Shown: in pieces, positions 1 to 8,383 of the stretch
Position numbering within the stretch: the stretch's first letter is position 1
Layout of the letters: the number at the start of each line of letters is the position of its first letter
Assembly: GCA_007679095.1 (NCBI GenBank)
Contig: VEFU01000039.1
Location: 1,440-41,328, forward strand
DNA from: Paenibacillus bovis
GTDB taxonomy: Bacteria; Bacillota; Bacilli; Bacillales; Bacillaceae_C
Reading direction: 5' to 3'
DNA: 39,889 bases
Notes under the pieces: model-generated
What the model was told of the DNA's origin: nothing
Databases searched by the model: none
What the model saw: the letters and a program-made list of their open reading frames with translations, nothing else
Program-made: the position numbers and the translations under genes

Positions 1-440
1 GGAATCATACACGCGCTTTGATTCCCTTCTATGACGTTTTTTCGATTGAATGGGAATCATACACGCGATTTGATTCCCTCCTATGACATTTTTTCGATTG
101 AATGGGAATCATACATGCGCTTTGATTCCCGTCTATGATATTTTTTCTATTGAACGGGAATCATACATGCGGTTTGATTCCCTTCTATGACATTTTTTCG
201 ATTGAATGGGAATCATACTTGCGATTTGATTCCCGTCTATGACGTACTTTCGCTTGAACGGGAATCATACATGTGGTTTGATTCTCGTCTTGACGTTTAT
301 CCACTTCAATGGGAATCATACATGTGGTTTGATTCTCGTCTTGACGTTTATCCACTTCAATGGGAATCATACATGTGGTTTGATTCCCATCTTGACGTTA
401 ATCCACTTCAACAGGAATCATATTGCAACTTTAATTCCAA
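1..440. repeat. Tandem array A of 51-52 bp palindromic units
   Basis: Eight units plus a degenerate ninth. The GGAATCAT landmark recurs at 1, 53, 105, 157, 209, 261, 312, 363 and 414, so the period is 52 bp for five steps and 51 bp for three. Each unit has a 27 nt inverted repeat with arms GGGAATCA and TGATTCCC around an 11 nt loop, then a 24-25 nt spacer of the type TATGACATTTTTTCG. Loops vary (for example TACACGCGATT, TACATGTGGTT) while the arms are almost invariant. Units 6 and 7 have a GATTCTC right arm. The array may continue left of the window. Short open frames through it simply follow the repeat period and are not credible genes. It could be a hairpin-forming transcript, a protein-binding array or a neutral minisatellite. 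Confidence 0.93.
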
Positions 441-509
441 ATAGCACTTTATTTCACCTTTTTAAGAAATCATAAATAATTCCTTCAATAGAACACTACC
501 AATGTCATA

Positions 510-538
510 AGAAAAAGGCCGAATTTCAGCCTTTTTCT
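510..538 (-). terminator. Rho-independent terminator of the Tad locus
   Basis: Perfect 10 bp stem (AGAAAAAGGC with GCCTTTTTCT) around a 9 nt loop. On the minus strand it is followed by a T-rich run and starts directly after the stop codon at 539. It closes the long minus-strand Tad operon and separates it from array A. Confidence 0.85.
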
Positions 539-820
539 CTACAAGCGTGTTAATGCAAGGATACCAAAAACAAAAATGATAATCCCTATTGTAATGCCAA
601 CTTTTTTTGTATTACCAGCTTCGACTCTTTTTCGTACTTCTGTAAATATGATAAAAAATACACCGATCATGCAATAAAGAATAACTCCAAGTTTGAGAAC
701 AGTGTTATCCATTATCACTCCTAATTGGCCTCTTTCACCGTAGTAGGCCATTGTTAGCCCACCAACGATGATTGTTAGGGTGAAAAAGGCTCCGAGAAAT
801 CCCCACATGCGCTCTGACAA
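539..820 (-). CDS. Small membrane protein, last gene of the Tad locus
   Basis: About 93 aa with three hydrophobic segments: one near the N-terminus (WGFLGAFFTLTIIVGG), one in the middle (LGVILYCMIGVFFIIF) and one at the C-terminus (IGIIIFVFGILAL). A basic stretch (EVRKRVEAGNTKK) lies between the last two. I do not recognise a family. The frame opens with GTG at 829, but that codon sits inside the Shine-Dalgarno GGAG. A TTG at 820 has an 8 nt spacing and is the better start; the first ATG at 811 is too far away. The gene begins about 50 nt after the preceding gene and is followed at once by a terminator, so it is probably the distal gene of the Tad transcript. A role in the pilus machine is inferred only from position. 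Confidence 0.6.
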   Translation of the reverse strand: MSERMWGFLGAFFTLTIIVGGLTMAYYGERGQLGVIMDNTVLKLGVILYCMIGVFFIIFTEVRKRVEAGNTKKVGITIGIIIFVFGILALTRL

Positions 821-873
821 AAACACCACTCCTTCTACATGCGCTCTACTACTCTTACAAATCCTGTTTCACA

Positions 874-2265
874 TCAAGGAATGTATATCCTAAACATTCT
901 AAACACCCAGTTTTTAAATCCAGTGGAGAAAGTGAAGCGGAAGTTGTTGTACGTATCCACTGCTCCGTTCCATATGTTTTTCAAGCCATTATCCGGATGC
1001 TTATCTGGCGAGTTCCAATAAATAACATCTTTATAAAAATCGGTTATATACTTTCCTGGGAACTTTTTGGCGAGGTCAACAGCTAATCCAGTTAAACCTG
1101 TTTTACTTACCCATAGATTCATCGGAATTAATGTCGACCATACTAATATAGAGATCCCTACATTTTCCCAATTTAAGCCTTTCCCCATCATGAATTGTTT
1201 GAATATCTCTAATCCAGCACCTATCCCAGCACCGTAAAACAGCCAACCAATTCTTTCCCATCTGACTGCTTGGCGTACGCGTGTCCAGAGGCCAACCCCC
1301 AATATTGATCCAAAGAAACCGATGACCGCATTGACACCCATTGCTTTAAAGTCCCAATTACCTGAAATTGTACTCATTATTACATCAAAAGCGACGGAAA
1401 CTCCAGCACCTTTTAAACCAATTCCAAATATATGGCGACCTAATCCAAGCCAACCACCATGTGCAAAGCGATATAGATTCGTAATAAGTATTGTTTTTAC
1501 AGTTTGCATTCTAAACCATAGCCCTAATGCACGTGCTCCATTCGTCACAGCATGAAAGGCTGGAAGCAGACCGCGTGTAAAAATAAACGACCAGGCAGAT
1601 CTAGCTCCTAACCCGATGTAGCCACCAACAAATCGCAGACCATTAAGGGCAGCAGTGAATGCAGTAGTTAATATACCTGCTTGAGCCAAGAAAGCGACAA
1701 GTCCACCTGCAAGCGCTCCCCCGAAGATCCATGCTGCTGCATGTAACGGGTTAAAGGCATCTGTTCCACCATACATCACATAGTAGACGATACCTGCGAT
1801 AGCAGCTACAACAATAGCAATTACACCTACTACTACACCTACCACACCTACTGCAATTAGTACAACTACCGCCACAACTACGGCTACAATCAGACCAATA
1901 GTAATGATCAGATCCTGAGCCCAGTCAGGTAGTGAATCCCAGAGGTCCCTAAGCATTTGACCGAGAGATGTTAAAAAGTTAATCATTGCATCAATCGCAT
2001 TTACAACACCTTCGACAATGCCGTCTATTACTCCTCCTATAAATTCACCAATACTATTCCAATCCCAATCGAATGGATTCCAGTTAAAACCATTACCACT
2101 TCCACCTGCTTGCTGCTCCGTAGGTGTTAATTGATTATCATCATACTCAATTTCACCGACATTACTTGCAAGACTAATAGAAGGAACCATAAACATAAAC
2201 ATCAGCAACAGCATAAATGCTTTATTTACATGCAAAAGTTTTTGGATGATCTTCCTATCCCGCAT
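874..2265 (-). CDS. Large hydrophobic exported/membrane protein of the Tad locus
   Basis: About 463 aa, family not recognised. The N-terminus is a typical signal peptide: basic start, hydrophobic AFMLLLMFMFMVPS, then possible cleavage after SLA. A Trp/Asp-rich amphipathic part follows, then a very long Val/Ile/Gly/Ala segment (about residues 120-165) and several further hydrophobic stretches, giving perhaps 6-8 membrane passes. The C-terminal 80 residues are hydrophilic and aromatic. The frame is open to 2289, but an AAGGAGG site with 7 nt spacing selects the ATG at 2265. It lies just after the VWA lipoprotein in the same direction and is probably co-transcribed. Polytopic proteins of this composition occur in secretion and conjugation systems (TrbL/VirB6-like), but I see no motif supporting that assignment. 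Confidence 0.75.
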   Translation of the reverse strand: MRDRKIIQKLLHVNKAFMLLLMFMFMVPSISLASNVGEIEYDDNQLTPTEQQAGGSGNGFNWNPFDWDWNSIGEFIGGVIDGIVEGVVNAIDAMINFLTSLGQMLRDLWDSLPDWAQDLIITIGLIVAVVVAVVVLIAVGVVGVVVGVIAIVVAAIAGIVYYVMYGGTDAFNPLHAAAWIFGGALAGGLVAFLAQAGILTTAFTAALNGLRFVGGYIGLGARSAWSFIFTRGLLPAFHAVTNGARALGLWFRMQTVKTILITNLYRFAHGGWLGLGRHIFGIGLKGAGVSVAFDVIMSTISGNWDFKAMGVNAVIGFFGSILGVGLWTRVRQAVRWERIGWLFYGAGIGAGLEIFKQFMMGKGLNWENVGISILVWSTLIPMNLWVSKTGLTGLAVDLAKKFPGKYITDFYKDVIYWNSPDKHPDNGLKNIWNGAVDTYNNFRFTFSTGFKNWVFRMFRIYIP

Positions 2266-2289
2266 GCCGAGCCTCCTTTCTTTAACCAA

Positions 2290-3675
2290 TTAGTTACTTG
2301 CTTTATATTTTTCTTGGATGGCTTTATCCATTTCTTTATAACTTTGCTGTGCTAAATCCATGAGATCATTGTATGCTGTGTTTTCGTATTCGTTTAGTAC
2401 ATCATATAGACTATTACGGTAGTTTTTCATCAGCTTGCGTTGTTCTGTTGTAATTTTATCTGTCTTATATAAATACATAATCATCTCATCAAGGTTGCGG
2501 ATTTCAAGCGAACTTTTTTCCGCCCATTTATTTTTAAAATCAAAAATAGTCGTTTCTCGATTTAACACGGTATTAATGTTTTCCGTATCTGCTCCTTGTT
2601 TCCATTCCATCCATTTAGATGCCATCTCTTGTGAACGTTGGAATTCCTCTTGAAGCTGTTGCACACTTGTAACAGTTGAATACGTGCCATTTGCAGCTTC
2701 CGCGACAGCTTTCAATTGTTGCTGTCCTTCACTATCTACATTGAAACCAATGACATTTATAAGCGGGCTGATGGATGAATTCGCTAGTTCCTGAGCTGCT
2801 TTTACAGGATCTCCATCACATGTTTCTACCCCGTCACTCACTAAATAAATCACATTCGTATTATTTTCTCCGTCTAACCCTTGTAAATCTTTTTGCGCTC
2901 GAATAAGTGATTCCGCAATTGGTGTCCAGCCACTTGGCTCGAATTGATCCAATGCATTGTTTAATTTCTTCTCATCATAACTTTGAATCTCATAAAATAA
3001 CTCACTACTATCACAAGACATCGCTTTATCTTCTTGAGACCCTGTTCCTTTATGGCCATAGACACGGAGTCCTACCTTCGCATCATTTGGTAAAGATGCT
3101 GCAAAGGAACGAATTGAATCTTTAGCAAGGTTCATCATCGTTTCTCCACCTAAGTACGCCGCCATACTTCCACTAGCATCTAAAATAATTTCTACATTAT
3201 AATTCTCTTTAAATGCTAATTTAGGATCTTCAATATCTGGATCCCCGAATCCCGCAAGTTTCCATTCAGCTACTACGCTAGCAGGGTCCGGATACTCTTC
3301 CGCAACTAGAGAACGTAATTTACTCCAATATTGTTGAACAACCTCTTCTCCTTTTACATCACTGATGGAAGGTAATTCTTCTAACTTTGCTTCTATTTCT
3401 TCTTGTTGCTCATCATAAAATTCACCTGAAAATTCACCAACAGGGTAAGAGATAACGGACGCAATATTCGATGGTATTTCTGGAGCTTCTAATACCACTT
3501 CTATTGGCTCTTCGTCTTCCTCAGGAATAACATCCTTCTTACCACCATTTGTTTCTTCTTTTTTCTTATTATCATTATGTGGAGCGGTGTCTGACTTAGG
3601 AGAACAACCAACTACTAACATTAGTGTAAAAAAACAAGTAAATAAAAGTACATATTTAGCTTTTTTCCAAGTCAA
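2290..3675 (-). CDS. VWA-domain lipoprotein of the Tad locus
   Basis: 461 aa from a TTG start with AGGAGG 9 nt upstream. The signal peptide ends in a lipobox (LVVGC, lipidated Cys24), so the protein should be anchored on the outer face of the membrane. An acidic/lysine-rich linker (about 30-60) follows. A von Willebrand factor A domain spans roughly residues 160-345, with a MIDAS motif DASGSM at 166-171 and later metal-site elements (SGWTPIAESL, LVSDGVETCDGD). The C-terminal 110 residues look helical and charged. In Proteobacteria a VWA domain is commonly fused to the C-terminus of TadG. Here it follows the TadG-like N-terminal protein as a separate lipoprotein, so the two may act together. 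Adhesion or pilus anchoring is an inference. Confidence 0.85.
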   Translation of the reverse strand: MTWKKAKYVLLFTCFFTLMLVVGCSPKSDTAPHNDNKKKEETNGGKKDVIPEEDEEPIEVVLEAPEIPSNIASVISYPVGEFSGEFYDEQQEEIEAKLEELPSISDVKGEEVVQQYWSKLRSLVAEEYPDPASVVAEWKLAGFGDPDIEDPKLAFKENYNVEIILDASGSMAAYLGGETMMNLAKDSIRSFAASLPNDAKVGLRVYGHKGTGSQEDKAMSCDSSELFYEIQSYDEKKLNNALDQFEPSGWTPIAESLIRAQKDLQGLDGENNTNVIYLVSDGVETCDGDPVKAAQELANSSISPLINVIGFNVDSEGQQQLKAVAEAANGTYSTVTSVQQLQEEFQRSQEMASKWMEWKQGADTENINTVLNRETTIFDFKNKWAEKSSLEIRNLDEMIMYLYKTDKITTEQRKLMKNYRNSLYDVLNEYENTAYNDLMDLAQQSYKEMDKAIQEKYKASN

Positions 3676-3699
3676 TGTATCGAACCTCCTGAGTCTACC

Positions 3700-4479
3700 T
3701 TAGTCACAGCTAATATCTATTCCTCGAGGTGTTTTAACGGTCGCTTCTGCCTCTGAATATACATCGTTTTCACCTGAAGCGAAGGCATCATCACTCACTG
3801 TAATAAAAGATGCAGGTTTTTTCACTCGAACCATTACTTTAAATTCATCGCCTTTAAAAACAACATCGACATCTTCATCTGATCCATTCTTCGTTGCATA
3901 GTGTTTGGCAGCATCTGTCCATTGATCTTCAGCATTAATAATCGCTTCACATGCAACCTCGTTTATCTCTTTTACTTGGTTACTAAACCAGTCTAAATAC
4001 CATACATTTTCAAAGAAATACTCCAAAGCGGCCATCGCATCTATTTCCACCCATTCATAGCGAACCGCATCTCGCAATTCATGTGGAATATCCATGCGAT
4101 TTAACACTTGATTCCAAATAGCATCCATATCAATATCTGGTGGATCTGGAATTGGGTCATCTTCATCTAAATCTTCTAACGAATCTTCATAGTCTTCACT
4201 TATTTCTTCCAGAATTTCATCTACAAACTCGTTCGCAGTTTCGCGCAGATGTCCCATTCTTATTTCAATTTCAGAGCGCAGCTTTTCATCATACACTTCT
4301 TTTATTTCATTTGCAGCTGCAAGTGCAGCTGCATCTGCTCCAGTTTGACTCACTCGTTTGTTTGCAAATGTCGTGAAAAAATCAAAAAAGATGAAGCTGA
4401 TGAATATTGCCCCTACGAGTACACCCAAAATAACGAGAAGTGTATTGCCTTTTTCGTTTTTTAAGTAGCGGCCAATCAT
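3700..4479 (-). CDS. TadG-like pseudopilin (N-terminal part only)
   Basis: 259 aa. The N-terminus has a short basic leader ending NEKG, then NTLLVI and a hydrophobic helix (about 13-37), the TadE/TadG-like prepilin arrangement. It lacks Glu at +5, as TadG-type proteins usually do. After the helix come AADAAALAAAN-like residues (GADAAALAAANE), a hallmark of the TadG N-terminal domain. A long acidic helical region (about 85-125) and a C-terminal beta-rich part follow. There is no VWA domain; that is encoded separately downstream. The start codon overlaps the tadE-like stop (TGATG), which indicates translational coupling. It is probably an inner-membrane pseudopilin of the Tad machine. Confidence 0.8.
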   Translation of the reverse strand: MIGRYLKNEKGNTLLVILGVLVGAIFISFIFFDFFTTFANKRVSQTGADAAALAAANEIKEVYDEKLRSEIEIRMGHLRETANEFVDEILEEISEDYEDSLEDLDEDDPIPDPPDIDMDAIWNQVLNRMDIPHELRDAVRYEWVEIDAMAALEYFFENVWYLDWFSNQVKEINEVACEAIINAEDQWTDAAKHYATKNGSDEDVDVVFKGDEFKVMVRVKKPASFITVSDDAFASGENDVYSEAEATVKTPRGIDISCD

Positions 4480-4862
4480 CAGTCTTCATCCTCCTCTTTC
4501 GGCATGGATGCATCTGCACTAAGCGTATAATCGAGTCTGCCAATAAAAGGGATTTTCATCGTAGGAATCTTTGCTGTTACTGTAACTGTAACTTCCTCCC
4601 CGTATGATGTAGTACCTGTTGATAAAGAAGTACTAACATCTAACCCTTGCGATGACCTATCGACAGCAGCGCTATAATCACCACCGACAGCGGCAACACG
4701 TGCTCCATCCCTTGCTGCAGCTTCTGCAACGACAACTGTATATGCAACTAATGCTAATTGCCAAATTAATAACATTGCCATAATAACCATTGGGAACACA
4801 GCTATAAATTCAATCAGCTGTGATCCCCGTTCATTTTTTATATACTTTTTTATACACTTCAT
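4479..4862 (-). CDS. TadE-family pseudopilin
   Basis: 127 aa. Leader MKCIKKYIKNERG, then SQLIEF: Gly at -1 and Glu at +5 of the expected cleavage site, followed by a hydrophobic helix (about 19-42) and AAARDGARVAAVGGD, the TadE signature region. The C-terminal 60 residues are beta-rich and end in an acidic tail (PKEEDED). TadE pseudopilins are processed by a prepilin peptidase and are needed for pilus biogenesis. The stop overlaps the start of the TadG-like gene by one base. It lies 51 nt after the pilin gene. Confidence 0.88.
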   Translation of the reverse strand: MKCIKKYIKNERGSQLIEFIAVFPMVIMAMLLIWQLALVAYTVVVAEAAARDGARVAAVGGDYSAAVDRSSQGLDVSTSLSTGTTSYGEEVTVTVTAKIPTMKIPFIGRLDYTLSADASMPKEEDED

Positions 4863-4913
4863 CGGTGGTCCACTTCCTTAGAAAACCAATTCTCTTTCCA
4901 TAAGCGTGTTACA

Positions 4914-5126
4914 TTAATCACCACTTAAGCTGTTGATCATTTTCGTAATTTGGTTTTTCACTGCTGTTCCCATTTGTGAATCACCTTCCATTGTAGCGGC
5001 AATTGCACCCATAATCGCTAGCACAAGCATACCAAGTGCGATCCATTCTAGCGCTTGAGCACCTCTTTCATTTCCTACATAACGATTCCATTTCATTTTT
5101 ATGTTCACATACATCTTGGTTAACAT
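4914..5126 (-). CDS. Flp-type (class IVb) major pilin
   Basis: 70 aa with GGGAGG 7 nt before ATG. The basic leader ends NERG, then AQALEW: cleavage after Gly would leave Glu at +5, as in Flp prepilins. A hydrophobic helix follows (about residues 26-44, IALGMLVLAIMGAIA). The mature part is only about 50 aa, typical of Flp pilins, and ends in a short polar tail (MINSLSGD). It is probably the structural subunit of the pilus assembled by the upstream TadABC proteins. Unlike classical tad loci it lies downstream of tadC rather than first in the operon. Confidence 0.87.
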   Translation of the reverse strand: MLTKMYVNIKMKWNRYVGNERGAQALEWIALGMLVLAIMGAIAATMEGDSQMGTAVKNQITKMINSLSGD

Positions 5127-5180
5127 GTGTATTCCTCCCTAATTGAAATTAAATTTTTATTCATTACCCTACTATTTGAA

Positions 5181-6116
5181 TTAGAAAAAACTATCCAATC
5201 CAAATGAAGCAGGATTATACATAATGTTTAAGAATAGCAATCCAATGATGAGTACAAATACTGCCGGCGCAACGAGGAAAGTCGTAACAAGCGTAACTTG
5301 TGGACTTGCTTTTGCTGCCTTTTCCTTTGCTTTATATCCTCTCATGGAGCGTAAGTCTTCTGCCTGAACACGGAATGTTGTTGCAACTGAAACCCCAAGG
5401 TCAGAACCTTGCACTAATGAATTAACGAGCATCTCTAACTCTTTTGCCGTATTACGATCTAAAATATGTTGATATGCTTGACGTCTCGGAATACCTAAAT
5501 CTATCTCTCTATTAAACCGCTGAATCTCTTCACTTAAAGGTCCATCCATTTGGTTTGTTACTTGCCTTAAGGCTGCATCTAATGACACACCCGCTTGCAA
5601 TGTAATACTAACCGTATCGAGAAAATCCGGCATGGATGTACTAATAATTTCCTGCCTTTCCTTTGCCTGATACATAATCCACAAGGAAGGAAAGGAGAAT
5701 CCAAACAACGGAAAGATGAATAGAACTAAAAGTGCAAAAGGCATACCAAGGAAGGAATAAATGATGGCAAAGAATAATAATCCCATACCAAGTACGAAAC
5801 GAAGACCATGCAAACTCTCTGCTCGTAAGCCTAACGGATTACCGGCACGTACAATCATCACTTCATCCTTCTCATAATCAAACATAAGCTTATATTTCTT
5901 CGCTGTTGGTCCCACGTATTCAGCCGCTTTAATGAGCGGTGTCCAAATCCGTTCTTGCAAACTCGTTTTATTCTTGAGTGAACTATCTGTTTTTAAATGA
6001 TTGAGAAGTTTATCTTTTTTCGCGATATAAAACCATGTGAAAATAAAACCGATAAAAATTAAAATTAATGTGATAACAACTAATAATTGGACTAATACTT
6101 CAAAATACTGCCCCAT
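5181..6116 (-). CDS. tadC: Tad pilus inner-membrane platform protein TadC
   Basis: 311 aa. An N-terminal transmembrane helix (about 8-31), a soluble stretch, a pair of helices (about 108-150), a type II secretion system F (GspF/T2SSF) domain (about 160-275, including ISTSMPDFLDTVSITLQAGVSLDAAL) and a C-terminal transmembrane helix (about 279-300). TadB and TadC form the membrane platform that couples the TadA ATPase to pilin polymerisation. It starts 7 nt after the tadB stop. The QAGVSLDAALRQV region matches the TadC subgroup. Confidence 0.9.
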   Translation of the reverse strand: MGQYFEVLVQLLVVITLILIFIGFIFTWFYIAKKDKLLNHLKTDSSLKNKTSLQERIWTPLIKAAEYVGPTAKKYKLMFDYEKDEVMIVRAGNPLGLRAESLHGLRFVLGMGLLFFAIIYSFLGMPFALLVLFIFPLFGFSFPSLWIMYQAKERQEIISTSMPDFLDTVSITLQAGVSLDAALRQVTNQMDGPLSEEIQRFNREIDLGIPRRQAYQHILDRNTAKELEMLVNSLVQGSDLGVSVATTFRVQAEDLRSMRGYKAKEKAAKASPQVTLVTTFLVAPAVFVLIIGLLFLNIMYNPASFGLDSFF

Positions 6117-6122
6117 CTCTAC

Positions 6123-7055
6123 TTACACCCTTATCGTTGTAATTTTTCTAATGATAATGTAGGCAAGAAACTGCATTCCTAAGAATAAAACGAATAGGAT
6201 GATGCCCCATTTCGTGAATAACGGATTAAGAAATCCATCTATAAAGAGGTTCATCATTAATGCCATCATTAGTGGCATTATCGGCAAAATTAATGCGACA
6301 AACTTTGCCTCCGCTGTAACTGTATCTACTTCTTTATTTACTCTTGCTCTTTCTTCTAACGTGTCGGCCATAATACTTAATACTTCTGCCAAGTTTCCAC
6401 CTACTCGATGTTGAATAACGACAGTACTAACAAAAATATTTAGTTCCTTACTGACAAAGCGTTCACGTAATTGCTGCATTACTTCTTCGAAACTAGTACC
6501 TAAGCGAAGTTGCTGTACCATCCCTCGGAACTCAGGCCCTGCTGGTGCTTTCAATTCTTTTCCAACCATTTCAAAACCTTGAGGAATCGTTAATCCAGCC
6601 TTCATTGTGTTACTCATCATTCTACAAATCTCAGGTAGTTGCCGATTTAATTGTTCGGTTAATTTGTTTTGGCGTGAACGCAAGAATATTTTAGAACCGA
6701 ACCAAATCACAAAATACGCTAGAGTGATATTAATAATGAAGATTAGTTTAAAAAGAAAATGCCCTGTAAAGATAAATGCGCCAAATAGGAAGATTAAAAT
6801 CCCCATGTATTCTGACGGTTTCAACTGTATGTCTGCCTGAATAAGCTTCTTCTGTAATTCTTCTGCCAACTCAGATTTATCGTATTTATCTCCAATCAGA
6901 ATAATGGAACTCTTTCTTTCCTTACCATCTGTAGCATCGAACCATGGCTCCACTTTCTTGTGGGTCTTTTCCGCATTTTTATACATAATAAAATAATAGA
7001 TTGCGATAAACAGAGAGAAAAACGTTGCTCCTCCAGCTAGAGTGATGGGGTTCAT
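6123..7055 (-). CDS. tadB: Tad pilus inner-membrane platform protein TadB
   Basis: 310 aa. An N-terminal membrane helix (3-24), a hairpin of two helices (about 84-125), a T2SSF domain (about 140-265, with LPEICRMMSNTMKAGLTIPQ and the VGGNLAEVLSIMADTLEER signature) and C-terminal helices. It pairs with TadC as the inner-membrane platform of the pilus. The start overlaps the end of tadA by 4 bases (ATGA), indicating translational coupling. The GG-N-AEVL motif and order after tadA make the TadB assignment firm. Confidence 0.92.
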   Translation of the reverse strand: MNPITLAGGATFFSLFIAIYYFIMYKNAEKTHKKVEPWFDATDGKERKSSIILIGDKYDKSELAEELQKKLIQADIQLKPSEYMGILIFLFGAFIFTGHFLFKLIFIINITLAYFVIWFGSKIFLRSRQNKLTEQLNRQLPEICRMMSNTMKAGLTIPQGFEMVGKELKAPAGPEFRGMVQQLRLGTSFEEVMQQLRERFVSKELNIFVSTVVIQHRVGGNLAEVLSIMADTLEERARVNKEVDTVTAEAKFVALILPIMPLMMALMMNLFIDGFLNPLFTKWGIILFVLFLGMQFLAYIIIRKITTIRV

Positions 7056-8377
7056 AACAACACTCCTTCCTGGAAAATCGTTTCTGGGATATCGATTCCG
7101 TATGATTTCATCTTTTCATACACTTTAGGAACATACCCAGTTGCGATGAATGACCCTTTTATTCTTCCGTATTCGTCTGTTCCTTGACGAACAAATTTAA
7201 AAATATCCTTCATTTCAATGCGGCCATTTTCTTCCGTAACTTCCGCTATGCTAACTAGCTTCCTTTTTCCATCTGGTAGTCTTTCTGATTGGACGATCAA
7301 ATCTAGTGCACCTACAAAATATTGGCGTACCACATCGACTGTTAAGGATAGCCCCGACATAATGACCATTGCTTCTAGCCTTCCAAGAGCATCTTTAGGT
7401 GAATTAGCATGCACTGTTGTTAAGGAACCTTCATGTCCTGTATTCATTGCTTGGAGCATATCAATAGCTTCTGATCCCCGGACTTCCCCAACAATAATTC
7501 GGTCAGGTCTCATCCGTAGCGCATTCCTAACGAGTGCACGAATGTTGATTTCCCCTTTACCTTCCATATTCTGTGGACGTGCTTCCATTCGAACTAAATT
7601 ATCATGTTCAAATTTTAATTCAGCCATATCCTCAATAATAACGACACGTTCACCATATGGAATGGAACCTGACAATACATTTAACAAGGTTGTTTTCCCG
7701 CTACCTGTACCACCAGAAACTAAAATATTACATTTCGCTTTTACAACTGCTTGCAAGAATTCACTTATTTCATCTGTATAAGTTCCAAAGCCAATTAAAT
7801 CTTCATGTGTAAAAGGATTTTTATTAAACTTACGTATTGATAAAATTGGACCATTTAAACTAATTGGCGGAATCACCGCATTTACCCTACTCCCATCATG
7901 AAGTCGAGCATCTACCATTGGTGAGCTCTCGTCTATTCTCCGACCAATAGGTGCAATAATACGGTCAATGATATGACGAATATGTTGCTCATCCTTAAAC
8001 CTAACATCTGATTTCATTAACTTACCTTGTTGTTCAATGTATATTTCTTTCGGACCATTTACCATAATCTCTGTAATACTATCTTCTTTTAATAATGCTT
8101 CTAATGGTCCGTAACCGACAGATTCATTGATAATCTGCTTCACGAGCGCTTCCATTTCCTGACGTGGAATGATTGCTCGCTCTTCTTCAATCATTCGGTA
8201 CACTAACCGCTCGATTGTTTGTCGCATCTCTTTCGGCGGGAGGGTTGTAATTGTCTCGAGATCAGACTCCTTAATCAGTCGACTTCGATAATGCTTTGCA
8301 CGTTTCTCGATTTTTGCATCCATGACATTCCAATCATCACGTGCAGCAGGTTCATTTGTCTTTCCCAACCATTGCAT
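7052..8377 (-). CDS. tadA: Tad pilus assembly ATPase TadA (CpaF)
   Basis: 441 aa secretion ATPase of the TadA/CpaF family, which powers Flp pilus polymerisation. Visible features: N-terminal domain with GYGPLEALLKEDSITEIMVNG (about 88-108), DARLHDGSRVNAVIPP (156-171), Walker A GGTGSGKTT (222-230), an Asp box (VVIIEDMAELKF), Walker B with RPDRIIVGEVRG and a His box (MNTGHEGSLTTVHAN). Length and motifs are normal for the family. GGGAGG lies 10 nt before the ATG, and the gene follows tadZ closely. It should act at the cytoplasmic face on TadB/TadC. Confidence 0.95.
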   Translation of the reverse strand: MQWLGKTNEPAARDDWNVMDAKIEKRAKHYRSRLIKESDLETITTLPPKEMRQTIERLVYRMIEEERAIIPRQEMEALVKQIINESVGYGPLEALLKEDSITEIMVNGPKEIYIEQQGKLMKSDVRFKDEQHIRHIIDRIIAPIGRRIDESSPMVDARLHDGSRVNAVIPPISLNGPILSIRKFNKNPFTHEDLIGFGTYTDEISEFLQAVVKAKCNILVSGGTGSGKTTLLNVLSGSIPYGERVVIIEDMAELKFEHDNLVRMEARPQNMEGKGEINIRALVRNALRMRPDRIIVGEVRGSEAIDMLQAMNTGHEGSLTTVHANSPKDALGRLEAMVIMSGLSLTVDVVRQYFVGALDLIVQSERLPDGKRKLVSIAEVTEENGRIEMKDIFKFVRQGTDEYGRIKGSFIATGYVPKVYEKMKSYGIDIPETIFQEGVLL

Positions 8378-8383
8378 GAACGG

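Noticed and set aside
187-475. Short open frames across array A on both strands
   Set aside because: They follow the repeat period, give repetitive peptides, have no RBS and change frame with the 51/52 bp step.
7218-7781. 187-codon plus-strand ORF opposite tadA
   Set aside because: It is the mirror of a strongly conserved ATPase gene, with Ser/Thr/Arg-rich composition typical of antisense frames.
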